Positions 47,591 to 60,059 of a DNA stretch of 64,000 nt are shown here, piece by piece. Every line of letters starts with the position of its first letter. Within the stretch, counting starts at the first letter, position 1. The stretch is from positions 15,470,230 through 15,534,229 of the forward strand of contig NC_134456.1 of assembly GCF_047948215.1 (NCBI RefSeq), read 5' to 3'. The DNA is from Lycorma delicatula (taxonomy: Eukaryota; Arthropoda; Insecta; Hemiptera; Fulgoridae). A program made the position numbers and the translations under genes. The notes beneath the pieces are model-generated. The model had not been told where the DNA came from, made no database searches, and worked only from the letters and a program-made list of their open reading frames with translations.

Positions 47591-49579
47591 TTTGATATTT
47601 TTCCATACACTTTGATATCTTTGTTATCTATTTTACAAAGATTTTGTATATTTTATAATACAATTGGAAAAAACAACTAAAATCCTGTTAAATTTTACAA
47701 GTAGCATCCATAAACTTATCTTTTGTAAAACTCCAGTCAGTATAATTTATGGTAAAAAATTTTAGTTTTTTTTTATACTCTATTCATAAGAAAATCTACA
47801 ATGTTGTGATTTACTTCAAGATTTAAAGTTGCGAACATAGTTTTACGGTCTGTTAAAATTGGCTTCAAAACTGTTCGTTCTCTTTTATATTCTAAAAATC
47901 AGTGTTCTATCAAACAATTACTGGAGGGCTAGGCAAGGCCTCTAACTTGTAAATTTATTAATTATTCTCTGATCCTTCTTAATATGACAATTAAATACTG
48001 ATGAACACAAAGCATGTAAATTATTCTATCTTATAAATATTGACATAATTACACATCATTATATTACTAAAATTTTTATCTACTTTGAAAATCTTGCTTT
48101 ACATCTAAAAAAAAAACAACAAAAAACAACCCATTCTGCTCCTGATATGAGATAGTTAGTTTCCCTGCAATGTAATTCAAAATTTGTGAAGCTTCATTAG
48201 TAAAACAGCTCATATTTACTATCTTCAATCATTACATTATCTTTAGCACTGTCAAAATTATGTTATAAGCAACAGCATATGTTACTTTAATGCAATAATT
48301 TTTTATATAAGTCTCAAGATATTTAAAAAAAATCCTTTTTATTATAAATTATAATAATGCATACTTTTGGTACAATGTATTTTAGTTACAACTGTGTTGA
48401 CATCTACACAAAGCTGAAATAAAATTGGTAATTACAAACAAATTTATTCATCTCATGAATGCAATCATTTAATAGGAACTTGAAATCAGTATAGAAAAGT
48501 TTAAGCAACATTTATATGCTTCGCATATACACAACCCAGACAACCAGGTCACAAGACAACCCAGAATAGAACCAGGTCTATTAAATGTAGTTTCAAGATA
48601 TTCATCAACCACTCTGTCTGATGGTATTTCTTGTAAAATACAACCACGAGGCTGTTAAGACTAAAACTTTGTTTAAATTCACTTCATATACATAACAATT
48701 GACTTGATTTTTTAAAAAAACTTGTTCTATGACTGGACAGGAAAATTTAACACAATTATTTTATCTATTTATATTATCTGCTTGAAGAGATGATGTTTGT
48801 GAGAATGCATTTAATATTAACTTTAGTGTTATTATATTATAATTAACAATTGCCCAAATCAGAACATTAAAAATATCAAAATTTCTCAGCATTTTGATCT
48901 GCAGCATATACTACTTACGTAGATTCACATATCTAACCTTAATTTTATTTTTTTAGACAGTTCTCATATATATATTTTTTTTTCTTAAAAATTTTGTTTT
49001 TTAAAGTTACATATTTAAATAAAGTTAACAATTAAAATTTTTAAAGTTTTTTTTAAAGTTAACAATTAAAATATTTTTATTAAGTGATGTTTTTTTATAT
49101 AACTCAGAAGATCAGTAATAAATAAATATTGCTACAAATACCAGAATGATTAGAATATAACAGAGATTGAAAGAAAACTGAATTATTTACTTCATTCACT
49201 TAATAATCATAGTAAAAGAGAGTGGCAGAGAATTGGAAAGTGTTAAAAAACTGTAGAAGGAGAAAGCTAAGATATTTCAAGTAAAATATGAACTATTGTG
49301 CAAAAGTTAAATTAAATCTAATTAAATTCAATCTCTTTAAGTTAAATTAAAGTTAAATCTAATTAAATTCAAATGAATATCTTCGATACTGCATAAAAAG
49401 CAATGAAAGAAACTGATAAAATGGTATCTAAATAATGTTATAAAGCAAAATGTAGAAATAGATTCATAACAGAAATGTATGTTTCCAGTATAAAAAAAAA
49501 TGTAAATATTAATTATATTCTGAATTTTTCTTGCTTCCCCAAAATTATTTACAAATTGTAGTTCACTCAGACATAAAAT

Positions 49580-49623
<44 letters not shown>

Positions 49624-50438
49624 AAACACAGATTAATTTAATTAATATGGACCATATTCTAATCCAGATATTCGCAATTAATTTACAATTCAAGCAGCCT
49701 TCATTCACGTAACTATCTTAAGGGGAGACAGTAGTTCTGTTTCCAACCTATCTTCCCGATACTAACATAAGCAGCATTTTCTCAGCTTGTATTAATCCGA
49801 TCATTATGAATTGTTTGTGCTGTTTACTATATCCTTGATACATATTTTAACATGAGGAGGATTTTTAAAAATTTTGATTTAAAAAATAAATAAAAATGTT
49901 TTTGTATTCAAGTGTGACATGTATCAAATTCTGGTCAATTAAACTGTATAAAACATACAGGAACTATTTTCAACAAATATCTCTTGTTAAAACGTGAATA
50001 TGGGTATGTAAAGACATGCCTGAAAATTTGGGCTTGATTGGTCATTTGGTTTCCGAGAAAATGTTCCTTTTGTGCTAAAATCATAGAACTCTCAAAACTG
50101 TAAAAATAAAATACATCTTTAGACAGCCTAAAAACAGTCCAGCTCCATATTCTGCTTCCTGCTCCGCTTCCAACTTTATCTTGGCAACCTTCTTTTCTCT
50201 TGTGGCTAATCTTTCGTAATATGAAACTGACTTTTCAGCTTGTCAGATTCATTGTGTGTCATGATCTTTATGGCTTTAATATCCAGGTTGAAGTCCAAGT
50301 CTATGAATAACATCACAAAACTAATGTTTCTTTTGTTAAATGTAGACACAGCTTCATACACGCCAAATTATAAATACATTTTTTTGGAAGTACTGTCCAC
50401 ACTACATTACTGAAGGATTTATTTACATTTTCTGTAGT
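47591..50438. other. No recognised gene
   Basis: AT-rich DNA. It contains short tandem repeats of an AAAGTTAACAATTAAAA-like unit (49020-49080) and of a GTTAAATCTAATTAAATTCAA-like unit (49305-49372), and the TA run at 49584-49618. On the minus strand a short open stretch below 48651 (PRGCILQEIPSDRVVDEYLE) follows an acceptor-like TCTTAACAG but has no good donor. Confidence 0.55.
49584..49618. repeat. (TA)n microsatellite
   Basis: TA run of about 17 units. Confidence 0.95.
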
Positions 50439-50855
50439 TCAATGAATACACTTAATCGATAAATTACGGTCTGATAAAGCTTGAAAAACAGGTATTTTTA
50501 CTTTCAAAACTGCCCCAGGGATACTTCTCCTATGTTTATAAGGTGGTTGCTGAGGATCTACCAAGTGTTTATTATATTTACACCAACTCTTTATTCCTTT
50601 AGGAGACAACCTGTTACCACCTGGTTCATCACTGTCATGAACACTGGAGAAAAATCTATTTGCAGCACAAATTTCAAAAAGCATAATAATGAAATACAGA
50701 CCTGAACTAGCAACGGCCTTTACAATCTGTGAACAAAGGTAGAAGTCTGTTTGATCTGCTGGTAAATTGGCAAGTATGATTATATCCTTACCTAAATGTA
50801 AATCATCACAACCATTCTCTATGAGAATCAATGGATTATCCATACTTGTCACTTC
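50439..50855 (-). CDS. Candidate last exon of an unknown gene (139 codons)
   Basis: A minus-strand frame starts right after a strong acceptor (TTTATCTTTATTGCAG, exon from 50855) and runs 138 codons to a stop. A polyadenylation signal AATAAA (50418-50423) lies 16 bases past the stop. The protein starts EVTSMDNPLILIENGCDDLH, has a hydrophobic segment (SSGLYFIIMLFEICAA) about residues 50-65, and ends with a basic part (PPYKHRRSIPGAVLKVKIPV). Composition is varied and no stop interrupts it, unlike the transposon relics around it. I do not recognise the family. It could be a host terminal exon or the 3' exon of an unknown element. Confidence 0.5.
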   Translation of the reverse strand, partial: EVTSMDNPLILIENGCDDLHLGKDIIILANLPADQTDFYLCSQIVKAVASSGLYFIIMLFEICAANRFFSSVHDSDEPGGNRLSPKGIKSWCKYNKHLVDPQQPPYKHRRSIPGAVLKVKIPVFQALSDRNLSIKCIH

Positions 50856-51170
50856 CTGCAATAAAGATAAAGTATATCATTAATGATAAGTATATATAAA
50901 ATACAAGTTAGTATAAGCAAAATAATAAGTATATAAAAGAAAAACTTCCATAACGTACAGTACTTATTTACTTGCTTAATAAGTGTCCGATCAGAAAACC
51001 CTAAAAAATTTCATTTTCTACAATTACATTATGATTTCTCTTGTAAATCACTTTAATTTTAAAGCTTGCCGAATAGTGCATAAATTTTCAATGTTTGCAT
51101 TATGAAGTGATGTTGGAAAACTTTATCAGGCTCATATGGAAAAATGCATAACACTTGTTTCAGAGATGAA

Positions 51171-52047
51171 CAGTGGTGGCTTGTAGCTAATATTAGTGGG
51201 GGTGCTGCTCCAGAAAACCTTTTTCTGGGCATTTTCAAGGCCATGGTTAAAGTTTTTTTGTAAAATAAAGGAACTGGAAAAGAATGAATCAATTAGAATA
51301 GCTGGAAGCGGAATAATAATCTAATTCTACACTTTATCACATTCAAGAATATGGTACACGATTTTTAAGCACATTGTGCTTAAAAACTGTATTCAATTTA
51401 ACCAAATAAATAATAAAATGTCAATGCAGTAATATTTTTTAGTATTATTAAATAATAACTTAATAAAATGTCTGCTTAAAAACAAAAGTCCTATGGCCCT
51501 TAATTTAAATTTCTGCATACAGAGAAACAAATATATAATTTTTTTTTACTAATTTCCTTCTCTTTCACTTTTCCAGCGTGTTTTTGGACAGATATGGCAA
51601 TCAAAGAGCCATTGCTTTCCACTATCTTCTGATCACTACAGAAAAGACAACTAAACCAGTTTCACATTCCTTCCACCAACTAAAGTAGAAAAGAGATCGA
51701 ACAAGGAATGTTCCATGAACACATGGAGTAAAAAAAAACTACCTTCCACCAGCACGCCAGGGTCAGAACTGCAGGAGCAACGGTGCTCTGTCCCTTGTGT
51801 GCGTGCCCACAACAGCCAAACACCACGCCGCTGGAACTGTGAAGCACACAGTTCCATATAAAGATTTTTGTATCTTTTTCATAAACTGGGGGATGGCTAC
51901 TGACACATTAAGCTTAAGGATTATACATTGTACAAGTGTAAAGAAAGAATTAAAGAAAAAAGGATTCATTATATTAAATTTTACCTAATATCAAGTGGAA
52001 ATAGGGGGTGCTGCAGTTCCACAGTGCCTACACACGAGCCACCACTG
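51171..52047. mobile_element. Non-autonomous hAT-type element
   Basis: 877 bases with inverted ends CAGTGGTGGCTTGT (51171) and CAGTGGTGGCTCGT (complement of 52034-52047). A perfect 8-bp target duplication, GAGATGAA, flanks it at 51163-51170 and 52048-52055. End sequence and site length are those of hAT transposons. Subterminal sequences near both ends also share a GGGGGTGCTG-type motif. No transposase is encoded; the short frames inside do not resemble one. It would have been moved in trans by a related element. Confidence 0.92.
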
Positions 52048-52055
52048 GAGATGAA

Positions 52056-54797
52056 TATTCTGATAATGATTAAATTGCAACAATTTTAATAACATTCAGT
52101 CACCTTAGGAATTTTTTTGTAACCAGTACAGAAAGTATACACTCTCTTAATATTCAAATGATACTCAGTGATGATGAATGTGATATTTTATTGATCACAA
52201 TTCAAAAAATTCACACTCATTCATCCATGCTTCTACAGTGGAAGTTTGAACCCTGTTCTCAGGATATTATAGAGGAATGTAAGGAAATTTGGAACAACAG
52301 TGGCATTAGATATATCTCCTCTAGCTAATATTTCATTGACTTAAATACCTGCACACTTGCCCTTTCTTAATTTTCAAATAAAAGTCCACATCTTTATGAT
52401 CATATCTGCTTAGAAAACCTTCCTTTGCACAGTGGTACCTTCAGAGAAGTACATTTCAAAACATAGGTACAAAGAATAACTTCTTGGTCTATTTGGTACT
52501 CATTAAATGCTGAATAAGATTCAAATTTATGATTCAATTTATAATACCAAAAAGCAGCCACAAAAACGCCTATTTTGAAAGACTTCCTTGTATATCAAAT
52601 TCAGACTGTCCAAAGTCAGAACCTACTAATGATGTGTTTTGGCTATGCCAAACAACTTGGTTGACTTGACTATTAAAAAAGTAATTTATTAAATCAGCAG
52701 TACGTCGAGGTACTAAGTGACTATACTGATTGTGGTTTTTTCTATCTAAGTGAGGTTTTGACTGAAGTTGAATTTTCCATACCTATCAAAAACAAATACT
52801 TTGTCATAAGCATGAATAAATTTAAATTTTACAAATCCAACCAGCTCTCCACTAATACATGAACAGCAGTAAACTGGGAAAATAATGTGGAAGCATGAAC
52901 AACTACCTCAACAACGGAACTAGTGAAGAACAGAGAAATATTGATTATATCCATTCTAATGCTTTCAGAGTTGATGATGGCTGGTGAGACTGAAAATTCC
53001 ATCAAATGAAAAATGGACCGGTGGAAAATTATTATCACAAAAACAATTTTCCACCCAGAGGGAAAAAATGAAAGCAATATAAAACTGGAACTGACAATAC
53101 GAAACTGACAACAGGAAAGTTTCAAAAAATAATTTTTTATAAGGAATGTTCTTATCATAGTTAAAATACGATGATTGCAGACAAAGAAAAATTAAGTTTT
53201 TTATGAATTTTTTATGAAATAAGTGTGTAACTATGATTTACTTTGCTAATAAAAGTATGTTTATTTTCTTTTCAGTTATTTACTTTACCCTTAACATTAC
53301 AGCAAAGGATTAAAAAAAATAACATGTGTATTGCAAATTAAATGTAGTTTTAAGAAAACAAAAAATTAATGCACATAGACAGATGACAAACCAGTCAAAT
53401 TAAACATCTTCTCATCAGAATAACAATAATAATTTAATAATTCACTCAATGAAACAGATTATAGGTTTCAAATAACCGATTTAATAATTTATTTAGTTTA
53501 GTGCAACTGCATGATATACAAACACATTGTAACTGCTTATCTTCACATCAATGCTTTACTGCAGAAATGAAAAGTACAGTCTGGGATTATTGGTTTGAAT
53601 CATCTGTAATACAAGATTTATACTGTAAATACAATTTTACCAATCATGTCTAAAGAAGACATTTAAAAATGTTTTTAGACAATAACAGTATGTTTCTATT
53701 TGTACTATCACAGACCTTGAAATACTGTATTCTCAGCTCTCACTTTCCTAGCAACCATCCTATGCCCAACAACAGTCTCGTCTTTTTTTTCAATTACCCT
53801 CCCATCGTTTCCACTCACCACATACTATGATTTGTAAATGTACATGGATCTACTTCATACTCCAGTTACTAACCTGCTTGGTTTTTTGTTAGTTAATATA
53901 TTTAATTTGCTATACATTATTATTATTATTTTTGGTACTTAAAAAAAAATTATAGTTGTCGATTCATGTATAAAGTTTGCCATTCTATACAGATCTATCA
54001 ACATTTAATAAATCAATGTAGATAGCTCTGTTAGTTATATATTAGCAGCTGCTTTGTACCTGATAAGTAAGGTGCCTGACTGTACACTGGCAGATTTTAG
54101 TTTAGGTCCAATGAACTTTTTACTGGAATTTCTAGTGGGATTACTATCCAGGAGCTGAGCATGCAATTGCCTTACACATTTATAAATTTTTTTATATTTC
54201 CCAAAAGATCTCCTTAAGGGACACAAATGCCAGGGTGGGGAAGGAGAAGCAAACAGTTTCAATCCAAAGTGAAGGAGAAAGATGGGAGGAAACAGTAGGG
54301 AGGAGGATCAAAAAGGGAGAAATTAAGAAAAAGTGAGGGAAATAGGAGTCATATGATATAAGTGAGGGACTGAGGGTAGAGGCAGTTTTCATAACTGAAA
54401 TGCAGTAGGGAGAGGTGGGTTATTCCACATATCCGATTGCAGGAAGCCCAACAAACAGGTGCAAATTCCAACAGGCAGCACCCAGATCCATCAGCTCCTT
54501 TAACAGACTCAAAAGGACCGAGAAGATGGGGGAAAATGGAAAATATTGGATAAGAAAATAGAAGGATTGGTAGAGCTAGGAGAGAAAGAGAAGATATGAT
54601 CAGCTAACATCCTGACTTCTAGTAGGCTGAAAAGTAGAAAATGAAAACAAGAAAACAATGATTTATTATAATCACAAAAAATATTGAAGCCAGTCATTGT
54701 ACTTAAATATATTTCTGATGTAGATCATTTAGTGTAGCTGGGATGCATCTTCATATTTTTTTAAGTTTATGTTTATGATAGTTTATAATCAGATGAT
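52056..54797. other. No recognised gene
   Basis: AT-rich DNA with a GA-rich tract near 54235-54420. A minus-strand frame of 109 codons at 52829-53158 is hydrophobic and low in complexity, and I judge it chance. No transposon protein was recognised. Confidence 0.5.
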
Positions 54798-57345
54798 ATG
54801 GTACAAAAAAAAAAATTATGTATAGTTTTACAAAATAATAGAAGTTTGTGTAAGAAACTTTTGTTGTTTCTACAAGAGCTATTATTACAAGGAAAAATGC
54901 ATGAAATAATAGTACTGACTGAAATATTGGTTTTTGAGGAAGAATTATTTAAATATCAAATAGATAATTGTAACTGTTTCTCTAACAGTAATTCTGGTTA
55001 TAGAACAGGAGGAGTTATTGTGTATATTAAAAAGGAATAGAAGGCAACATTGTATTGATTATTCTAAAATAAATTTTAAATACCACACGGTATACAAATT
55101 GAAATTGAGTAAAACAATTTTAATTTTAATCTAACTGTTTTCTACATATTTAATTTGGTGTCAAAGGATATCTGTTTACAGGAATTAGAGAATTATTTGC
55201 AAGCAACTGAATATGAGAATGCAATTTACACCGGTGATATAAATATAATTAGTATGATCGATAATGCAACAACTGCTATTTATTTACTTCTACTGCAAGG
55301 TCATGGTTTTAGTTTTATAATGAACAGTCCTACAAGACTTATATCTAGTACATGTATAGACAATATTAGTACCATAAGGAAAAAATAAGTTCTGAAAATT
55401 ATGATTTTGAAATTCTTGATAAAGACACTACAGATCATTCATCGATCACAGTATTCATAATTTTAGTCTAACATGTAATAAAATTAAGGATAATGTTAGT
55501 AAAGTTTACATGAATATTGATAAGCTAAAAGAAAAACTTAATTCTATAAACTGGAGTATCGTCTTCAAATCTGAAGATGTGGACAATGAGTGTTTCAACT
55601 CAGTAAAAAACATATATACATGTAAAACTAAAGATAATCCCTTAAAGTCATGAATAAATGTTAATCTAGTATGTAGAATTGAAAAAAGAAATACATTGTA
55701 TAAAAAAACAAAACTGCATGCAAACAACATAAATATCAAAAATGTTATGTAAAATATAAAGATAAATTACAAAACGATTCAGAAATCACTAAAGATAAAT
55801 ATTTCAGTGATCTTACTTTCAAGAACCAAAAATAATACAGAATAATGGATGTGCATAGATCATTTATTAGGAATAGCTGGAGCTAAAAATAGTGAAATAG
55901 AATCATTAAAACTTATTGATGATGATGTTAAATGAGACAAATGCTTAATTGTGGAGGAATTTAATAATTACTTTTTAACTATAGTGGAGGAGATTAAGAA
56001 AGAAATACAAACAAGTGACATGCATTCTGATAAAACATTAATAAATACTGCCATACTGACATAAATCATTATTATCTGCGTCTCAAAAAATTCTAGAAAA
56101 AATTATAAAAACAGATTCCTACAAAAACAAAATTTTTAAATAAAAATCAATATGGTCTCACAAAGGAAAAAATACTGAAGATACCCTTTTAAATTTTATG
56201 TCCAATATAATAGAAGGTAAAAACAAAGGTCAACAAGTAGCAGGTTTGTTCTTGAATTTGAAAAGAGTGTTTGATGTTGTTGATCAAAATATTTTGCTTT
56301 ACAAACTAGGAAACCAGGAATAAGAGGTCAATACAATAAATAGTTCAAGATATATTTAAGGGGAAGATCTCAACAGCTCAAGATAAGAGAAAAAATGAGT
56401 TCTCAAGGTACTGTTTAAGTACAGTATTCTGCAGCGCTCTGTACTTGGAACTATTTTATTTATTATAAACATAAATGATTTATGTAATGGAAAATTTAAT
56501 GGTACAGTGACAACATTTGCTGGTAACAGATCATTAGATTATGAAGCTGATATATGAAATAAAGAAAAACATTGAAGAAGACCTTATGAAAATTAAGTAG
56601 TGGTTAATGAAAAACTACTTAAATTTAAATTTAATGAATACATATTATATAATTTTTCAATTAAAATGTCTGCCAGAAACGTTATATAGCATAAAATATC
56701 ACAATTTAAAATGTAATATAAACATAAATTGTACATACCAAGCTATACTGCAAGTAAATACAGTTAAGTATCTGGGAGTAATTTTATATATATATCTGTT
56801 TTGCAAGGAACATATAAGATAAACAAAATAAACAGAATTAAATATGTGTAAATTTTATTTCTTGGAGAATTTTTGTACAAAAAACTTACTAAAGATGTTG
56901 TACCATTCCTTGATAGAATCGAGATTAATGTATGGTATGTATAACTTGTTGGGGAGGTATGAATTATTCTAATATAAATGCATTATTGGTAGCACAAAAA
57001 TACGTAATAAGAATGATTCCTCATAAAACAGATTTAGCGAATCTTTACCAATTTTTAAAAAACTTACCATATTGCCTTTAAGATATTTGTGTGTTTTTAG
57101 AGTCCAAAAAAATTTTTATAAAAGGTGTAATATGTACAGAGTAATGCACACATATGCCATGGGTAATTTAAGTAAGAATGATAAATTGTGTCGCCTTTAC
57201 CAAAATTGGAACAGTATAGGCATTTTTATTCACTTGTAGCTCCGAAGGTGTACAATTTATTATCTAATAATACAAAGCAATCAAGAAATTTTAGAGAATA
57301 CAATACTCTATTATTTGTATGATTACTAGAATCTGATGAAACTGA
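54798..57345 (+). pseudogene. CR1/Jockey-superfamily LINE relic
   Basis: A plus-strand LINE with many breaks. Endonuclease part: LTEILVFEEELFKYQIDN, GYRTGGVIVYIKKE (54900-55038), a QELENYLQATEYENAIYTGD block (55180) and SFIMNSPTRLISSTCIDNI (55310). RT part from about 56120: NTEDTLLNFMSNIIEGK, GLFLNLKRVFDVVDQNILLY (motif A, 56245), RSVLGTILFIININDLCNGK (56436) and TVTTFAGNRSL, in which the catalytic ADD box has become AGN. Then LMKNYLNLNLMNTYYIIF and NTVKYLGVILY (56770). Loss of both motif C aspartates shows it is long dead. The clade is uncertain between CR1-like and Jockey-like. Confidence 0.75.
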
Positions 57346-57796
57346 AAAGTTATTATTGTAATTTTATTACACTGGTCAACATGATTTTTGTCTCACGAGT
57401 ACCAACAAGTGTACTTATGCAGTATTTTATCCTGTTTTCAAATATGTATTTGGAATTTCTGCATCACCCACAGTTTTTTATTTTAATTTTTTTAAATATT
57501 TTAAAACGTTTTTTCGTTCATTTGTCTATTGAGAAGTAAAAGCTCCTAGAGTATTGTAAATATGATTGAACCAAATGAGCTAACTCAAAGGGTAGTGTTG
57601 CTACTGTTGTGTAGGTTCAGATGTGTACAGACATGTTCTAGTGTAGGCATCATTCATTTAGTTCTGGTTCATTTAGTGTCAGTTATGAAATAGTAGTGAA
57701 CCAGTAAACATGTCATTGTGAGTGCTTTGTGTGTCTGAATTATTGTGTATTACATATTTCCAACTTTATTTCTTTTAATTAGTCGTTAGTTACAAA
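57346..57796. other. No recognised gene
   Basis: Between the LINE relic and family B copy 2. The GT-rich part from 57590 may be the family B leader. No terminal repeat was recognised. Confidence 0.45.
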
Positions 57797-58625
57797 ATGC
57801 CCAGAGTTGGTTTAAATCATCGTAACAATTTTTGCTATGTATGTGGTGAAAAGAAAAGTGACGCTCAAGTCACTTTTACTGCATTAGTAAAAAAGTGTTA
57901 TGAACTTTATTTTGGGTGTAAAGTCGGGAACCAAACAAAGGCCTGAGCCCCAAATATCTGTTTTTTATTGTGTTCTAGGCTTTTTACTGCATGGAAAAAT
58001 GGCACACGCCATATGCCATTTGCTATCTCTATGATTTGGAGGGAACCCAAAGATCACGTTTCTGATTTTTATTGCTGCTTAACAGACATTAAAGGGATTA
58101 CATCAAAATCAAAACAGAGTGGTGTACCCTAACTTGCAATCTGCAATGATACCAGTTCCACACTGCAAAGAATTGCCCATACCAAAGGCTCCACAACATG
58201 TGACATAAGATGAAGAGAGCTCAGAGTCTGATGGAAGTCAGGAAGAAAAAGAAACAGATTCTAGTGATATAACTTTTGAACAAAGCTGTTCATCTGAGCC
58301 TTATTTACTGACTCAAGGAAATCTTAACAATCTCATACGAGATTTAAAGTTATCCAAAAAACAGTCTGAAATGCTTGCTTCCTGGCTAAAAGGATGGAAT
58401 CTTCTTCAAAAGAATACAAAGATATGTACTTATTGCAATTGACATTCTGAATTTAAAGACTATTTTTCTGAAGAAAATGGCTTAGTACTTTGTTGAATGG
58501 CACTTGTTCATTGCTTCCTTTAAAGTTAGTAAAAAGAGCTGTGCTTCTGCGTAATTCAATAAGTCCCATCAGTACCTGTGGCTCACTCTGCTAGTATGAA
58601 AGAAAAATATGAAAATTTTTAATTT
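57797..58625 (+). pseudogene. Family B protein, 5' half (copy 2)
   Basis: Starts MPRVGLNHRNNFCYVCGEKK, with the same CYxCGE block as the 22763 copy, followed by FTALVKKCYELYFGCKVGNQ, a run with RHMPFAISMIWREPKDHVSD, an acidic linker (ESSESDGSQEEKETDSSD), LNNLIRDLKLSKKQSEMLAS and EFKDYFSEENGLVLC. It then decays through a short deletion to an HSASMKEKYENF end and stops at about 58625. The whole C-terminal half, including the MMADYCW part, is absent. It supplies the N-terminal zinc-binding-like region that is poorly preserved in the other copy. The 5' flank from about 57590 is probably its untranslated leader. Confidence 0.72.
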
Positions 58626-59921
58626 ATATTGGAAAAGTTTCAATATGCAGTATATGAATGGAATGCTTGTGGTGATTTGTAGGCAATTACACTTATTCTT
58701 TATCTGTAGCTTGGTTACACTAAATACTGTTGATTTTTGTGTGAATGGGATAGTAGGGACAAAAAAACCATTTCATTATAAAATAATGGCCTAAATGCGA
58801 ATCACTCATTCCTGAACAGAAAAATGTGAAACATACCCATTGTGTAATCCTAAAAATATCTATCTACTACTGTTATATATCAAACCAGGATTAATGAAAA
58901 ATTCTGTCAAGGCCAGGGACAATAGTCCTAGTTTCATGTACTTAAAACCGAGGTTCCATAAAATTAGTGATGCAAATATAAGAAGTAATATTAGTGGGCC
59001 CACAAGTACGATCATTAATGCATGATGAAAAGTTTGAGGCACTACACTACACTTACACAGAGATGTAACAGTAATACAGAAAAACTAACTTCAAGTTTAT
59101 ACATCTAAACCCTTTATAGAAATGAACTTACAATAGTTTATTAAACATTGTTATTAAAATAATAAAAAATTACAAGAATCTTAGATCTATAAAGTGTTAA
59201 TATTCTTGTAACAGACCACTGACCATCACTCTTCTCTAACACTGTCTTTTTTATTGTATATCATATTTATCAATTCTCAAGTGAGAAGATTGAAGCTTAC
59301 CTCTGAACTGAGAAGCTTATCAAGAGCTCTTGATAAGCTTTTTTGACTCTCTCAATTTATTAAAATTATGCATACTTTTTATAAAAGAAAAGAATTATTT
59401 ACATTTTTTATGAGTAGTTAAATTAAAAACATGTTTACCATCTCAATTACTGCTACAAAATAAACTATCCTGCTAATATTACAAGGTATATCAGATAACC
59501 AGACTGCTGCTTTTTCTACCATAATTTATTTATATTTTTTGAATATATATTTTTTCTAAGTTGAATACATATATATATATTCATAAATATGGTGTCAAAC
59601 TATGATAAGACCAATATTTAAAATAAATATTAAAGTTATTTCAAAAGCTCCACACAAGGGGCTACTAAAAAAAAATTTAATGTATAGGTTTTTAAAAATT
59701 AAAATGATTTCCAAAAAATTAAAAAATGTTTATTTGTCAGTGCTCAGTTTTAAATAAAGAGCATAGTAGAGCGTGATCTGCTATGTGTTCTGATCTAAAC
59801 CAGAACTACATTATACAGGAAAACATTATTCATGAAAACAGCATATGAGAAATTTTACCTGATAACAAGCATAATAACCAATAGCTTACTCATTCTAAAC
59901 AACTGATAAATGATGCATATA
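58626..59921. other. No recognised gene
   Basis: AT-rich DNA with a short inverted repeat near 59322-59342 (AAGCTTATCAAGAGCTCTTGATAAGCTT). No protein or RNA gene was recognised. Confidence 0.55.
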
Positions 59922-60059
59922 CAGGTGATTCAAAGAAACGGGAAATTAAAAAAATTAAATAACGTTAATGAAAAATTTTTTTTAGAAAATGAATTTTATT
60001 TCATGTAATTGTACAAATGTTGCCATTTTAGGATACATACATTTTAGTTTATTTTTTAA

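Noticed and set aside
48490..48651. Minus-strand stretch starting PRGCILQEIPSDRVVDEYLE after an acceptor-like site
   Set aside because: About 54 open codons but no good donor and no recognisable relative; could be chance.
49337..49708. 123-codon minus-strand frame
   Set aside because: It runs through the TA microsatellite (an IYIYIY repeat) and is explained by low complexity.
52829..53158. 109-codon minus-strand frame, hydrophobic
   Set aside because: Ser/Phe/Ile-rich from AT-rich DNA, no splice or start context, no domain; other frames here do not form a known transposase either.
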